This document shows positions 42,950-51,146 of a stretch of 61,137 nucleotides of DNA, one piece after another (the first letter of the stretch is position 1; each line of letters opens with the position of its first letter). This stretch comes from Candidatus Poribacteria bacterium (lineage in GTDB: Bacteria; Poribacteria; WGA-4E; WGA-3G), in contig VXPE01000030.1 of the NCBI GenBank assembly GCA_009839745.1, positions 1 to 61,137 on the forward strand, given 5' to 3'. The notes beneath the pieces were generated by a model, which did not search any database, had not been told where the DNA came from, and saw only the letters and a program-made list of their open reading frames with translations. A program made the position numbers and the translations under genes.

Positions 42950-43783
42950 ATGAAAAGAGTGTATCAACTTATGCTTGCGATAGCAATTATCTTTGCGCTG
43001 GTTGCGAGCACCTCGCATCTCGCATTGGCACAGAAGCACAAAGTCAACATTAAAGGCGGTCCTATACCAGAGAAAGATTGGCGCGCGGAAGCCGCCGCCG
43101 CACAATTGGGCGAGAACCACGCCGATGTCAAAGATTGGATCAGTCTGTGGTACGGGCCCGATGGAAACTATGAAAACAATGGAAGTTTCCAAGTTTCCGG
43201 GACGAGAGACCTGATCGACGAAGGCACCAATGGAAAACTGACGGAAATCTCACTTTCGACGATCGAAGGCTTGAAAAAGACCCAGAGCATTAAAATGGAA
43301 TGGGCTAAGAAGCACGGCGGCACCCGAGAGTGGGATGTCTTTGAACTTGAGGTCGCAAATCAAGACAATATGAATAGAGACGGTCCCGCCGATAACATCG
43401 ATACGTATGTGATGTGTGTGATTGAGGCACCCAAAGATATGAAATCCATCTTTTCTCCGGCACACGACGATTGGGCACAGATTTGGGTCAATGGTGAAAA
43501 ATGGTACAACGATCGCACCTGGACAGGGGGCGCGCAGATCGTGCACTACAACATCGAAGTCGACTTGGTAAAAGGCGGGAATGTTGTGCTTTACCGATGT
43601 GGCGAATCCGGCGGTGCCGCATACCTCAATTTGCACTTTGACTCAGACACGCACAGGCTCTGCAAAATCTATCCAGAAAAGGCGAAAGACCAGAAAAGTT
43701 TCTTCAACGAAGCCTCTCGTGCTCTTGCAGTCGATCCTGCTGGAAAATTGACAAGCACCTGGGCAGATATTAAGCGGAATTAG
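42950..43783 (+). CDS. Secreted protein, paralogue 2 of 3
   Basis: This 277-residue protein is a close relative of the proteins at 41.9 and 44.7 kb, sharing WYGPDGNYEN, NIDTYVMCVIEAPKDM, FSPAHDDWAQIWVNGEKWYN and YRCGESGG. A signal peptide covers about residues 1-27 (cleavage near LALAQ). The mature protein begins with a more basic, alanine-rich region than its siblings. GGAGGAG six bases ahead of the ATG at 42950 decides the start over an in-frame ATG at 42935. Function is unknown; the strong own promoter and terminator show it is expressed separately from the neighbours. Confidence 0.8.
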   Translation: MKRVYQLMLAIAIIFALVASTSHLALAQKHKVNIKGGPIPEKDWRAEAAAAQLGENHADVKDWISLWYGPDGNYENNGSFQVSGTRDLIDEGTNGKLTEISLSTIEGLKKTQSIKMEWAKKHGGTREWDVFELEVANQDNMNRDGPADNIDTYVMCVIEAPKDMKSIFSPAHDDWAQIWVNGEKWYNDRTWTGGAQIVHYNIEVDLVKGGNVVLYRCGESGGAAYLNLHFDSDTHRLCKIYPEKAKDQKSFFNEASRALAVDPAGKLTSTWADIKRN

Positions 43784-43794
43784 TAGCAAAGATA

Positions 43795-43829
43795 AGCCCT
43801 TGTCTACTCTTTTCAGACGAGGGCTTTTT
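43795..43829 (+). terminator. Rho-independent terminator of paralogue 2
   Basis: AGCCCTTGTCT and AGACGAGGGCT form a stem with one mismatch, followed by five T. Confidence 0.85.
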
Positions 43830-44036
43830 CTTGCTCACTTTTTTCTGCACCGACCCCTGACAAACCGTGTAGGGGATCTCCGAATCCCGACTCTTAATGC
43901 CCTGTCCCCCTGATAAGGGGGATTGAGGGGGTTACTGACTGCTGACAGCCGATCCCATACCTAACATAACTTACCAAGGATGCCAAAGAAATGCTTTCTG
44001 CGGGTATTCTACGAGTCTTTTGACAAGGAGAATCCA

Positions 44037-44510
44037 ATGAAATTGAGAGTGCGTGAAAAACTGAAATATATGTTTCTCGGGGGACTGCTGACCCTCGCCG
44101 GTTTTATGTTAGGGAACATGAACAACACCACAGACGCACAGTTTGGATATGAAACGATTGATAAACTGACCGTCGGGGAGCTCATCGTGCGTAAGGATAT
44201 AAGGCTCATGAGCGATGATATGGAGCCGCGCGTTCATATCTCTTGGGACAGAAATGGCGGACGTTTGGTAACTTACGGTCCAAAGGGAGTCGGTGCCGCC
44301 TCGCTTTTGGTTGCGGAGGGGAATGGCGTTGTGACGACGCAAGGTGCAAAGGAGAAAACCGGTGCCTCTCTCATGGTGAATGAAGGCGGCGGGGTCCTCT
44401 CACTTTTCGCGCCCGATGGAAAAGCCAGGATTGTTTTAGGTATATCCGAGGGGGACGGTGTTGCTTACTTGGTCAACAAATTTGAGGAAGCGCGTGTATT
44501 AAAACCTTAG
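44037..44510 (+). CDS. Membrane-anchored or secreted repeat protein
   Basis: I do not recognise this 157-residue protein. One N-terminal hydrophobic helix (about 13-30, YMFLGGLLTLAGFMLGNM) acts as an anchor or signal. The rest is a set of short glycine-rich beta repeats (RLVTYGPKGVGAASLLVAEG, VVTTQGAKEKTGASLMV, GGVLSLFAPDGKARIVLGIS) suggestive of a small beta-solenoid. AAGGAG precedes the ATG at 44037. It lies between the second and third secreted paralogues and points the same way. Similar repeats occur in hypothetical proteins of uncultured bacteria (recollection). Confidence 0.6.
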   Translation: MKLRVREKLKYMFLGGLLTLAGFMLGNMNNTTDAQFGYETIDKLTVGELIVRKDIRLMSDDMEPRVHISWDRNGGRLVTYGPKGVGAASLLVAEGNGVVTTQGAKEKTGASLMVNEGGGVLSLFAPDGKARIVLGISEGDGVAYLVNKFEEARVLKP

Positions 44511-44568
44511 TTAATGCGGAATCGCACATTAGAAAACTGAAGCGTTACAATATTGTTCTACAACTCGC

Positions 44569-44597
44569 TTGACAAATTTATGTTCAGGTGTTATAAT
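44569..44597 (+). promoter_or_regulatory. Consensus sigma70 promoter for the third secreted paralogue
   Basis: TTGACA and TATAAT are 17 bases apart. The first spacer bases, AATTT, are shared with the promoters of the other two paralogues. The transcript would have a leader of about 120 bases. Confidence 0.75.
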
Positions 44598-44723
44598 AAT
44601 TAGTAAATTGTAATCTCGAACGCAATTTCAGCGTTTATAATTTGTTAAACTGTTAAAGAATCTTAGGATGCTCACAACGCGTCCTATTTACTTTAGTTTT
44701 TAATCTCCAAAAAAGGATACAGA

Positions 44724-45554
44724 ATGAAAAGATTTGATACTTTTGCACTCGCAATCGCGATCGTATTTACGCTCATTATCAGTGGTTCACACCATGTATT
44801 CGCAGCTGATCTCCTCACAGGGGGTCCCTTGGCTGAAGACATGCTCTTAGAAGATCCAGATCCGAACGGCGACGATCTGAGAGAAGATCGCAGTGATTCG
44901 CCGTGGATTACATTGTGGTATGGCCCTGATGGCAACTACGAAAACAACGGGACCTTCCAAGTTTCTGGCCCGATGGACTTCATCGAAGAAGGAAGCGGCG
45001 GCAAACTGAATCAGGCATCACTTTCAACGCTGGACGGTCTGTTGATGACGCAGGACATTGATATGGAATGGGGCGACGACCACGGCGGTGACCGTGGATG
45101 GACAGTCTTCGAAATCGATCCCGCAGATGGCAACAATATGAACAGAGGCGGACCCGTTGATAATATCGATACATACGCTCTGATCGTTATCGATTCTCCG
45201 AGCGATATGACAGCCGTGATGTCTCCAGCACACGATGACCACGCGCAAATCTGGATCAACGGCGAAAAATGGTACAACAATACCAGATGGACAGGTGCCG
45301 CGCAAACGATTCTGCACGACGTCGAAATCGACTTGCAAAAAGGCGCGAACGTCCTCCTTTACCGGTGTGGTGAATCCGGCGGTTCCGCATATTTCAACCT
45401 GCACTTAGACGATGCAACGAACGATGCCGTTACCGTTTACCCCAAAGATTCAACCGACCAGTCGAGTTTCTTCGATGAGATCGCAGATATCGTGGTTTCC
45501 GTTGAACCCACTGGGAAGTTGACGACAACTTGGGCGGATATCAAACGCCAATAA
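44724..45554 (+). CDS. Secreted protein, paralogue 3 of 3
   Basis: This 276-residue protein is the third member of the family, with WYGPDGNYENNGTFQVSG, DDHGGDRGWTVFEIDPAD, NIDTYALIVIDSPSDM, SPAHDDHAQIWINGEKWYNN and YRCGESGG. A signal peptide covers about residues 1-27. The mature front is strongly acidic (EDPDPNGDDLREDRSD), which may bind calcium, unlike paralogue 2. The gene has its own promoter and a strong terminator. With its siblings it forms a local three-copy family that has diverged at the mature front but kept the middle and end. Confidence 0.8.
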   Translation: MKRFDTFALAIAIVFTLIISGSHHVFAADLLTGGPLAEDMLLEDPDPNGDDLREDRSDSPWITLWYGPDGNYENNGTFQVSGPMDFIEEGSGGKLNQASLSTLDGLLMTQDIDMEWGDDHGGDRGWTVFEIDPADGNNMNRGGPVDNIDTYALIVIDSPSDMTAVMSPAHDDHAQIWINGEKWYNNTRWTGAAQTILHDVEIDLQKGANVLLYRCGESGGSAYFNLHLDDATNDAVTVYPKDSTDQSSFFDEIADIVVSVEPTGKLTTTWADIKRQ

Positions 45555-45574
45555 GATCTATCGCTATTTTTGTA

Positions 45575-45602
45575 GGCGCGCTTTCTAAGCGCGCCTTTTT
45601 TA
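45575..45602 (+). terminator. Terminator formed by a REP-like palindrome
   Basis: GTAGGCGCGCTT, loop TCT, AAGCGCGCC and six T end the third paralogue. Because the stem begins with GTAGGCGCG, it looks like a REP palindrome that has become a terminator. Confidence 0.85.
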
Positions 45603-45711
45603 TTGTCTCCTAAACCCTGATCCTTATAGACGCAACTTCCTTTCGTATAGTTTCCGTAGATTGGGTTGAGCGGAACTGAGAAAGACAATACCGATACCCC
45701 ATTACATTTGT

Positions 45712-45740
45712 TTGCAAACCATAAAAGCATCTGCTATAAT
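45712..45740 (+). promoter_or_regulatory. Promoter giving a probably leaderless mRNA
   Basis: TTGCAA and TATAAT are 17 bases apart and TATAAT ends six bases before the ATG at 45747, so the transcript should begin at or next to the start codon. No ribosome-binding site is possible in that space. Confidence 0.6.
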
Positions 45741-45746
45741 AAGACT

Positions 45747-46373
45747 ATGATAAACAAAATGCGCTGTTGCTCGTTTATAGCTGCTTTCGTTATCGTTCTC
45801 AGCGGATGGATCGGGGGTTGGACCCGCGCTATGAAAGCCGGGAACGCGGCTTATGTGCGTGGAAACTACAACGAGGCACACGCGGCTTTTCAACGGGCAA
45901 CCCTTGAAAAACCTGACAATCCCGTTGCACACTATAACTTAGGGACTGCCCTCTACAGACAGGGTAAATTTCGAGAGGCGGCACGGACATTTCAGGCATC
46001 GCTATCAAGACACGCTGAACAGACTGAAGACACTCTCAATCGATCCAGTATCTTGTATAACTTAGGCAACGCCCAATTTAAAGTCGGTGATCTTACGAGT
46101 GCAATTGACGCTTACCAGCAGGCACTCCGCTTTGACCCCCAAGATACGGATGCACACCATAACCTCGCATTGGCACGTCAACTCTTAAAACAGCAACAAG
46201 ACCTCGCACAACAGCAGGCGAAGAGCAGCACTGCACCGAAAACCGAGCCAAACGACGTTGGTAAAGCCGAAGCCCTTCGGCTCTTAGAACGTTTCAGTGA
46301 GAATGAAAACAGGCTACGGCAAAAATTACAACAACAACGCAAAAGTGGATATCGGCGTGAAAAGGATTGGTAA
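45747..46373 (+). CDS. TPR protein, BatC-like
   Basis: This 208-residue protein begins with a signal or anchor helix (CCSFIAAFVIVLSGWIGGW) and then has three tetratricopeptide repeats (AGNAAYVRGNYNEAHAAFQR, VAHYNLGTALYRQGKFREAA, ILYNLGNAQFKVGDLTSAID) and a glutamine-rich coiled tail (QQQDLAQQQ). The arrangement matches BatC of the Bat (Bacteroides aerotolerance) cluster, which acts in the envelope. Next to it is a BatD-like gene, but BatA and BatB (von Willebrand factor A proteins) are not in the window. Its end overlaps the start of the BatD-like gene. Confidence 0.8.
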   Translation: MINKMRCCSFIAAFVIVLSGWIGGWTRAMKAGNAAYVRGNYNEAHAAFQRATLEKPDNPVAHYNLGTALYRQGKFREAARTFQASLSRHAEQTEDTLNRSSILYNLGNAQFKVGDLTSAIDAYQQALRFDPQDTDAHHNLALARQLLKQQQDLAQQQAKSSTAPKTEPNDVGKAEALRLLERFSENENRLRQKLQQQRKSGYRREKDW

Positions 46374-48054
46374 CCTTCAGTTCGTCAGCATCGTTTTCAT
46401 CTTTCTCGCAACAGCGGCACAAAGCCAGGAGATCAATGTTGCTGCCGTGGTGAGTCCGCGTCACATCCAATTTGGAGAGAAAGCGCGGTTGGACCTCACA
46501 CTTTCAGGAGAGGCATTCATCAAGCATATTGAAGCCCCGCAGTTCAATTTCCTACCGGCGTTCCTTGCAGTGCCCCTGCACTCCGAAACGACACCCCGCT
46601 TAGAAGCCAACCAAATTGCGGTTTCTATGGCGTGGGCTTATGAATTGATCCCACAAAAGATCGGCGACTTTACGCTATCCGACATCCGTCTCGCCTATCA
46701 AGGCACCCCGTATTTCGCAAATCCGGGGTCGATTCGCGTGAGCGGCACTGATACATACGTAGATGTTTCAACCAACGCGATTCACCAAGTTGAAGCGGAG
46801 GTTGATACGCACGAACCGTATCTCAACGCTCCTTTGACTTACACATTCCGATACCTTTATACGACGGTGCTCCCGACTCGCGAGTCACCAACCCCACGAC
46901 TCCCGACATTCCGTGGTTTCTTCGTCGAGACCCCCCAAAAACGACCGTTATATACACGAGAAATTCGCGGGAAGACGTTTTGGGTCGAAGAGCATACCCG
47001 CACGTTATATCCACAACAGAAAATCGGACAGATCGTGCTTGCACCTGCGGAACTGTTGCTACCCCTCCCGCAAGGACGTAGAACCTTGAAAACCAAACCG
47101 TTGACCTTGACGGTGCAACCGATTCCCGAAACAGGCAGACCGTCTCACTTCAACGGCGCTATCGGTGAATATCAAATTTCTGCTGAAATTGAACGGGGTT
47201 GGATTGAAGCCGGACACGAACTAACACTCACTGTCCGTATCTCCGGACACGGCAATATCCAGACAGTTATACCCCCCACGCTGCCAAGGATTGCTGGGGT
47301 CATGGTGAGCCGAGCCACTCGGTTTGAAGTGATAACATCAACAAGCCGGGCTTACGTATACACACTCACCCCTGTTAGAAAGGGAATATTCCGCATCCCC
47401 GCGATCGCATACACCTGTTTCGATCCGATCCGTGCGGTTTATACAACCACGCAGACCACTCCTATCCCTGTTTCTGTGCGCCCGCACCCAAACGACCCTG
47501 CTGAATATGAGACCGATAGTTCACCGTGGTTACTCTGGTTAATTGTTTTGGCAATTCTGATAGCGGCGTTGGGTATAGGGGGGTATCTCTGGTATCGCAC
47601 TGGGTTTGCGATCCCTACAGGAAGGAAGCCGAACACCGAAACAGGAACGGATACATCCGAAGTCAGTGGATCCAGAAATCGAAACACACAGGATACCGAG
47701 ACAGAACCGATAACACCCGTTTCACAGGCACGCCAGGCACTTGGGAGGCTCATAAATAGCGATACCACAGAAAATGCGACAACATTTGCCAACGCACTCG
47801 CACAAGTGCTTCATCAATATCTTGAGGATACATTTGGCGTGTCACAGCGGAATATCGACACAGCACGAGAAGTCTGCGCGAACGCCGGAATTCCGAAACC
47901 TATCCTTGACGCACTTATCGACCTTCTCACGAAGTGTGATTACCACCGATTCGCGCCTGTGCCACTGTCCACGGGTGAACGAAATACGTTGATCGCTCGC
48001 GCTGAGAGGGTTATTAACGACATTGAGAACCTTCAGAATACACAGGACACATGA
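46357..48054 (+). CDS. BatD-like protein (oxygen-tolerance family)
   Basis: This protein of about 565 residues matches BatD. Residues 1-25 form a signal peptide (KRIGNLQFVSIVFIFL, cleavage near AAQSQ), followed by three or four immunoglobulin-like domains (VVSPRHIQFGEKARLDLTLS, then YLNAPLTYTFRYLY, then GYLWYRTG at the membrane helix). The last part has a membrane helix (WLLWLIVLAILIAALGIGGY) and a cytoplasmic helical domain (LAQVLHQYLEDTFGVSQRN). I chose GTG at 46357 because it gives a proper signal peptide; an ATG at 46297 lies inside the previous gene. It overlaps that gene by 17 bases. Confidence 0.82.
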   Translation: MKRIGNLQFVSIVFIFLATAAQSQEINVAAVVSPRHIQFGEKARLDLTLSGEAFIKHIEAPQFNFLPAFLAVPLHSETTPRLEANQIAVSMAWAYELIPQKIGDFTLSDIRLAYQGTPYFANPGSIRVSGTDTYVDVSTNAIHQVEAEVDTHEPYLNAPLTYTFRYLYTTVLPTRESPTPRLPTFRGFFVETPQKRPLYTREIRGKTFWVEEHTRTLYPQQKIGQIVLAPAELLLPLPQGRRTLKTKPLTLTVQPIPETGRPSHFNGAIGEYQISAEIERGWIEAGHELTLTVRISGHGNIQTVIPPTLPRIAGVMVSRATRFEVITSTSRAYVYTLTPVRKGIFRIPAIAYTCFDPIRAVYTTTQTTPIPVSVRPHPNDPAEYETDSSPWLLWLIVLAILIAALGIGGYLWYRTGFAIPTGRKPNTETGTDTSEVSGSRNRNTQDTETEPITPVSQARQALGRLINSDTTENATTFANALAQVLHQYLEDTFGVSQRNIDTAREVCANAGIPKPILDALIDLLTKCDYHRFAPVPLSTGERNTLIARAERVINDIENLQNTQDT

Positions 48055-48078
48055 GGTGTTCATTAAACCCAAAACAGT

Positions 48079-48156
48079 AGTCTGCAACAATACGCAGAAA
48101 TACCCCGGGGAAGCCCACACGGGCTTCATACCGTTGATTCGCAAAAACACACAGGC
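48079..48156. repeat. Intergenic repeat unit, copy 2
   Basis: 48088-48150 is identical over 63 bases to 8190-8252, including the palindrome GAAGCCCACACGGGCTTC. It lies between the batD-like gene and the CopD-like gene. Confidence 0.8.
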
Positions 48157-48220
48157 GGATATGAACAACGCGCTTGACAATCCAAACGCACTCAGCTTAA
48201 CCGCAAGGAAAATTTAAAAC

Positions 48221-48727
48221 ATGGAAATATTCTCGCTTTTCGTTCTTTGGCTACACGTTATCGCTGCTGTCGTCTGGGTCGGCGGCAACCTGATTTTAGC
48301 GATGGTGATCGTTCCGCATTTCAGACAAAACCTGCCCCCTGTCCAGCGTATCCAGCTTTTGACGCAAATCGGGAAACGCTTTGAGCCCATCGTATGGGGA
48401 TGTATCGGTGTGTTATTTTTCACCGGCATCGTCAACATCTTCTTTGCAGTGGATCTCACCTCTACCACTGCGATTTCCAACGCCTTTATGCGGACGCTTC
48501 TCATCAAAATCGTGCTATTCTTCGTGCTGGTCATCCTCACGGCATTACACAGTATGATTTTCGCACCGCGACTCGCAGCAGCCATCGAGACCTTAGATCC
48601 TGACCTTACGGAACTCCCCCCGGAGATAAAACCCCTCCGTTCCCAGCTGTCAATCATATCGAGCCTGATGGGAGTCGTATCGTTGTTGATCCTCCTCGCC
48701 GCCGTCGCCCTTCGGATGGGAATATAA
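48221..48727 (+). CDS. CopD-like four-helix membrane protein
   Basis: This 168-residue protein has four membrane helices: about 6-26 (LWLHVIAAVVWVGGNLILAM), 55-75, 90-112 and 145-165. The first contains the conserved H-x(7)-W-V-G-G pattern that occurs in CopD-like and related haem- or copper-linked membrane proteins. The cas6 ATG follows its stop by one base, so the two are probably co-transcribed. That is odd, since it has no known CRISPR role. A function cannot be named; a metal- or haem-binding role is an inference from the His. Confidence 0.75.
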   Translation: MEIFSLFVLWLHVIAAVVWVGGNLILAMVIVPHFRQNLPPVQRIQLLTQIGKRFEPIVWGCIGVLFFTGIVNIFFAVDLTSTTAISNAFMRTLLIKIVLFFVLVILTALHSMIFAPRLAAAIETLDPDLTELPPEIKPLRSQLSIISSLMGVVSLLILLAAVALRMGI

Positions 48728-48728
48728 T

Positions 48729-49481
48729 ATGCGCATCAAAATCCTCGCCGATGTTGGTAACGGAATTACGCTTCCTATCAACTATAACTATCCGCTCGCG
48801 GGTGTCATCTACCGGTTCCTCGCAGAATCCGACCCTGAATACGCCGCCTTTCTTCACAAGGAGGGTTACGCTGCCGCAGAAAAACGTTTCAAGCTCTTCA
48901 CCTTCTCGCAGCTTATGGCGGAACGCAGACGCATCACCGGTGCGACGATCCACTTCGGATCAACGTTGACGTGGTATATCACCTCCCCCGTCGAACGCTT
49001 CCTATCCCATTTCGCCGATACTTTGCTCACCGAGGGCAGATTGTCCATAGGTCAACATCAGTTGCGAATCAAGGATGTCACCGTGCCGCGTATTCCGCGC
49101 TTTCAACCCGAGATGTATTTCCGATGTCTCTCCCCAATCACGATGTCTACAAAACGCGAGCGTGATGGTAAACAGGTCATGCATTATTGCTTACCCGAGG
49201 ATCCCGCCTTCTCCGAACTCATCCGTCAGAACCTCATCCGCAAACACGAAGCGATCCACGGTCGCGCCCCGCATGACGATACCTTGACCTTCACTTTTGA
49301 CAAAGGCTATATTGACAGACGACAAGGACGTGTCACCCGTCTCGTAGACTACAAAGGCATCAAGATTCGCGGCGTGATGTGTCCTTTTGATGTTTCTGGG
49401 AGTATTCCCTTAATCCAGATCGGCTACGAATGTGGCTTCGGCGACAAAAACAGTGCAGGCTTCGGCATGGCAGAAGTCTAA
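48729..49481 (+). CDS. cas6: CRISPR endoribonuclease Cas6
   Basis: This 250-residue protein cuts the CRISPR precursor RNA within repeats. It has the Cas6 layout of two RRM-like domains, and the C-terminal glycine-rich loop GYECGFGDKNSAGFGM (near residues 232-247) is diagnostic. The N-terminal YNYPLAGVIYRFL is the helix where Cas6 proteins carry a catalytic His; here no His is visible in that stretch, so the catalytic residue is not clear. The start follows the CopD-like stop by one base. It is 1.7 kb away from cas8b, with a partial second copy of its 3' end in between. Confidence 0.9.
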   Translation: MRIKILADVGNGITLPINYNYPLAGVIYRFLAESDPEYAAFLHKEGYAAAEKRFKLFTFSQLMAERRRITGATIHFGSTLTWYITSPVERFLSHFADTLLTEGRLSIGQHQLRIKDVTVPRIPRFQPEMYFRCLSPITMSTKRERDGKQVMHYCLPEDPAFSELIRQNLIRKHEAIHGRAPHDDTLTFTFDKGYIDRRQGRVTRLVDYKGIKIRGVMCPFDVSGSIPLIQIGYECGFGDKNSAGFGMAEV

Positions 49482-50420
49482 CCTGAATATCGGTTTTCAC
49501 GCATTTTCCTTGATATTCGTTGATATGTTTGCTATAATAACCCAAATTTCTACTTTTCATTTACATAGCACCCCTACAGGGTAGGGGCATTTAGTTTTCC
49601 ATTTTTTACGCGTTTTGATCCACAGAACCGGTAGGTGCGGTTTCATGAAGTTTCAGAAAATAAATCGGTAATCCAATATTTTCCCCGGCCCTGTAGGTGC
49701 GGTTTCCTAACCGCACCGGACCCGTTAGGAAATTACCGAATTAATAAATTAATCTTCATCTAACCGCACCATAGGTGTCAATTTAGCGTTGCCTTAGGTT
49801 TAACACGTGATGCCTATGGGGGACATTGCGTCTCACCCTCGAACCTCTTGAGTTCCGTAGGAACGCTATGTTTATAGAAAAAGGGACGGCACCCTATTCA
49901 GCCCTGTAAGGGCGATATGTGTGTAGCATCGATATATTTATCAAAGTTAGAAGGTTTTTTCGGCTTTTTCATATTCTCATGGGCACTTGTATGCTCTTGC
50001 ACAGTGGATTAAAAATCCAGAACCCCGCATTGAACCAAGAGGTTTGGTGAGGCATATGTTGAACGTCTTTATCTTTTTAGGATTGCTGATGATAGGAACT
50101 ATGTTTTTGAATGTGAAACTGCTGAGCGTATAAACATATCGCCCTGACAGGGCTAAAATACACGATGATACGACTTTCTATAAACATATCGCCCTGACAG
50201 GGCTGGGAGTCCTGAGAGAACCGTTCTCTATAAACATCCTGAGTTCGGATGTAGGAACCCCATTTTTCAGTGAAAAGCGTTGATAAGCCGCGAGGGTCTC
50301 GTAGCGTAAACTTTTAGTTTGCGCATCCACAGACACAACCTGGAAAGTTTGTGCTACAAGTGGCAACTTGGGTTATAATATACGAACCTTACTTATCTAT
50401 CTCCAAAAGGAGAGCCTCTT
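49482..50420. other. Repeat-filled gap between cas6 and its fragment
   Basis: There is no clear gene. It contains a palindrome CCCCTACAGGGTAGGGG (49571-49587), a GTAGGTGCGG palindrome (49691-49718) and a broken one near 49629, three copies of a hairpin with the core GCCCTG..AGGGC next to GATATGT (49899-49923, and inverted copies at 50131-50154 and 50181-50204), and GTAGCGTAAAC with TTTGCGC at 50301-50325. A short open segment at about 49983-50133 (WIKNPEP, then HMLNVFIFLGLLMIGTMFLN) may be the rest of a small membrane protein. Repeats, not genes, fill this space. Confidence 0.6.
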
Positions 50421-50768
50421 ATGAAATCTATGCTGCTTCTTTTGATATTCCTCTGTATTCTCGCGGGGTCTTCGGTTAGCCCTGCGGCATTGACGGTTGA
50501 AGATCTCGAGAAAATTGACACAAAAATTAAAGAGTCGGAGACACGCATTAAAGAAAATACCAACACACAGATAGAGAATATCAAGACCCTAATCACCTGG
50601 CTCATAGCGTTGTTCGTCGCCATGATAGCTCTGATAGGCATTCCGCTGGTAGCTTTGACTGTCATGATAGGCTGGCGCAGCACAAGAGATCACGAACAGG
50701 AGAAAATCAATCAAGAACTTAGAGGAGAAATTGAAACCCTCAAACAACAGCAAACTGTCCGCCCATAA
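50421..50768 (+). CDS. Small membrane protein with a coiled coil
   Basis: I do not recognise this 115-residue protein. It has a signal or anchor peptide (MKSMLLLLIFLCILAG), a charged helix with heptad character (LEKIDTKIKESETRIKENT), a membrane helix (LITWLIALFVAMIALIGIPL) and a glutamate-rich coiled tail (INQELRGEIETLKQQQ). AAAGGAGAG lies before the ATG. It is placed between cas6 and the cas6 fragment and has no sign of a CRISPR role. Its plan resembles the small protein at 38.1 kb. Confidence 0.65.
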   Translation: MKSMLLLLIFLCILAGSSVSPAALTVEDLEKIDTKIKESETRIKENTNTQIENIKTLITWLIALFVAMIALIGIPLVALTVMIGWRSTRDHEQEKINQELRGEIETLKQQQTVRP

Positions 50769-50783
50769 CTCGGTTTGACTCTT

Positions 50784-51066
50784 GTGAGGATCCCGCCTTC
50801 TCAGAACGCATCCGTCAGAACCTCATCCGCAAACACGAAGCGATCCACGGTCGCGCCCCGCATGACGATACCTTGACCTTCACTTTTGACAAAGGCTATA
50901 TTGACAGACGACAAGGACGTGTCACCCGTCTCGTAGACTACAAAGGCATCAAGATTCGCGGCGTGATGTGTCCTTTTGATGTTTCTGGGAGTATTCCCTT
51001 AATCCAGATCGGCTACGAATGTGGCTTCGGCGACAAAAATAGTGCAGGCTTCGGCATGGTAGATGT
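50784..51066 (+). pseudogene. Duplicated 3' fragment of cas6
   Basis: This stretch repeats the last 94 or so codons of cas6 (49195-49477) almost base for base, with only a few changes near each end (for example GAACTC to GAACGC, GGCAGAAG to GGTAGATG). It keeps the reading frame and the glycine-rich loop, but has no upstream part and no start codon with a ribosome site. It ends just before the cas8b promoter. The fragment is most easily explained as what was left of an older cas6 next to cas8b. Confidence 0.85.
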
Positions 51067-51082
51067 CCAAACAAATTTTAAT

Positions 51083-51111
51083 TTGAATCTCATTAGTAAA
51101 AATTGTATAAT
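51083..51111 (+). promoter_or_regulatory. Sigma70 promoter for the cas8b-led operon
   Basis: TTGAAT and TATAAT are 17 bases apart, ending 35 bases before the cas8b ATG. A strong ribosome site (GGGAGG, 51133-51138) follows. The operon from cas8b onward can thus be expressed independently of cas6. Confidence 0.65.
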
Positions 51112-51146
51112 ATATTTCTAACACTTTCTGAAGGGAGGTAAATGCT

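Noticed and set aside
48751-49165. Other-frame open frames within cas6
   Set aside because: Shadows of cas6, which has the glycine-rich loop and a matching start.
50784-51121. A second functional Cas6
   Set aside because: Only the last third is present, without a start and ribosome site; it is a duplicated fragment.
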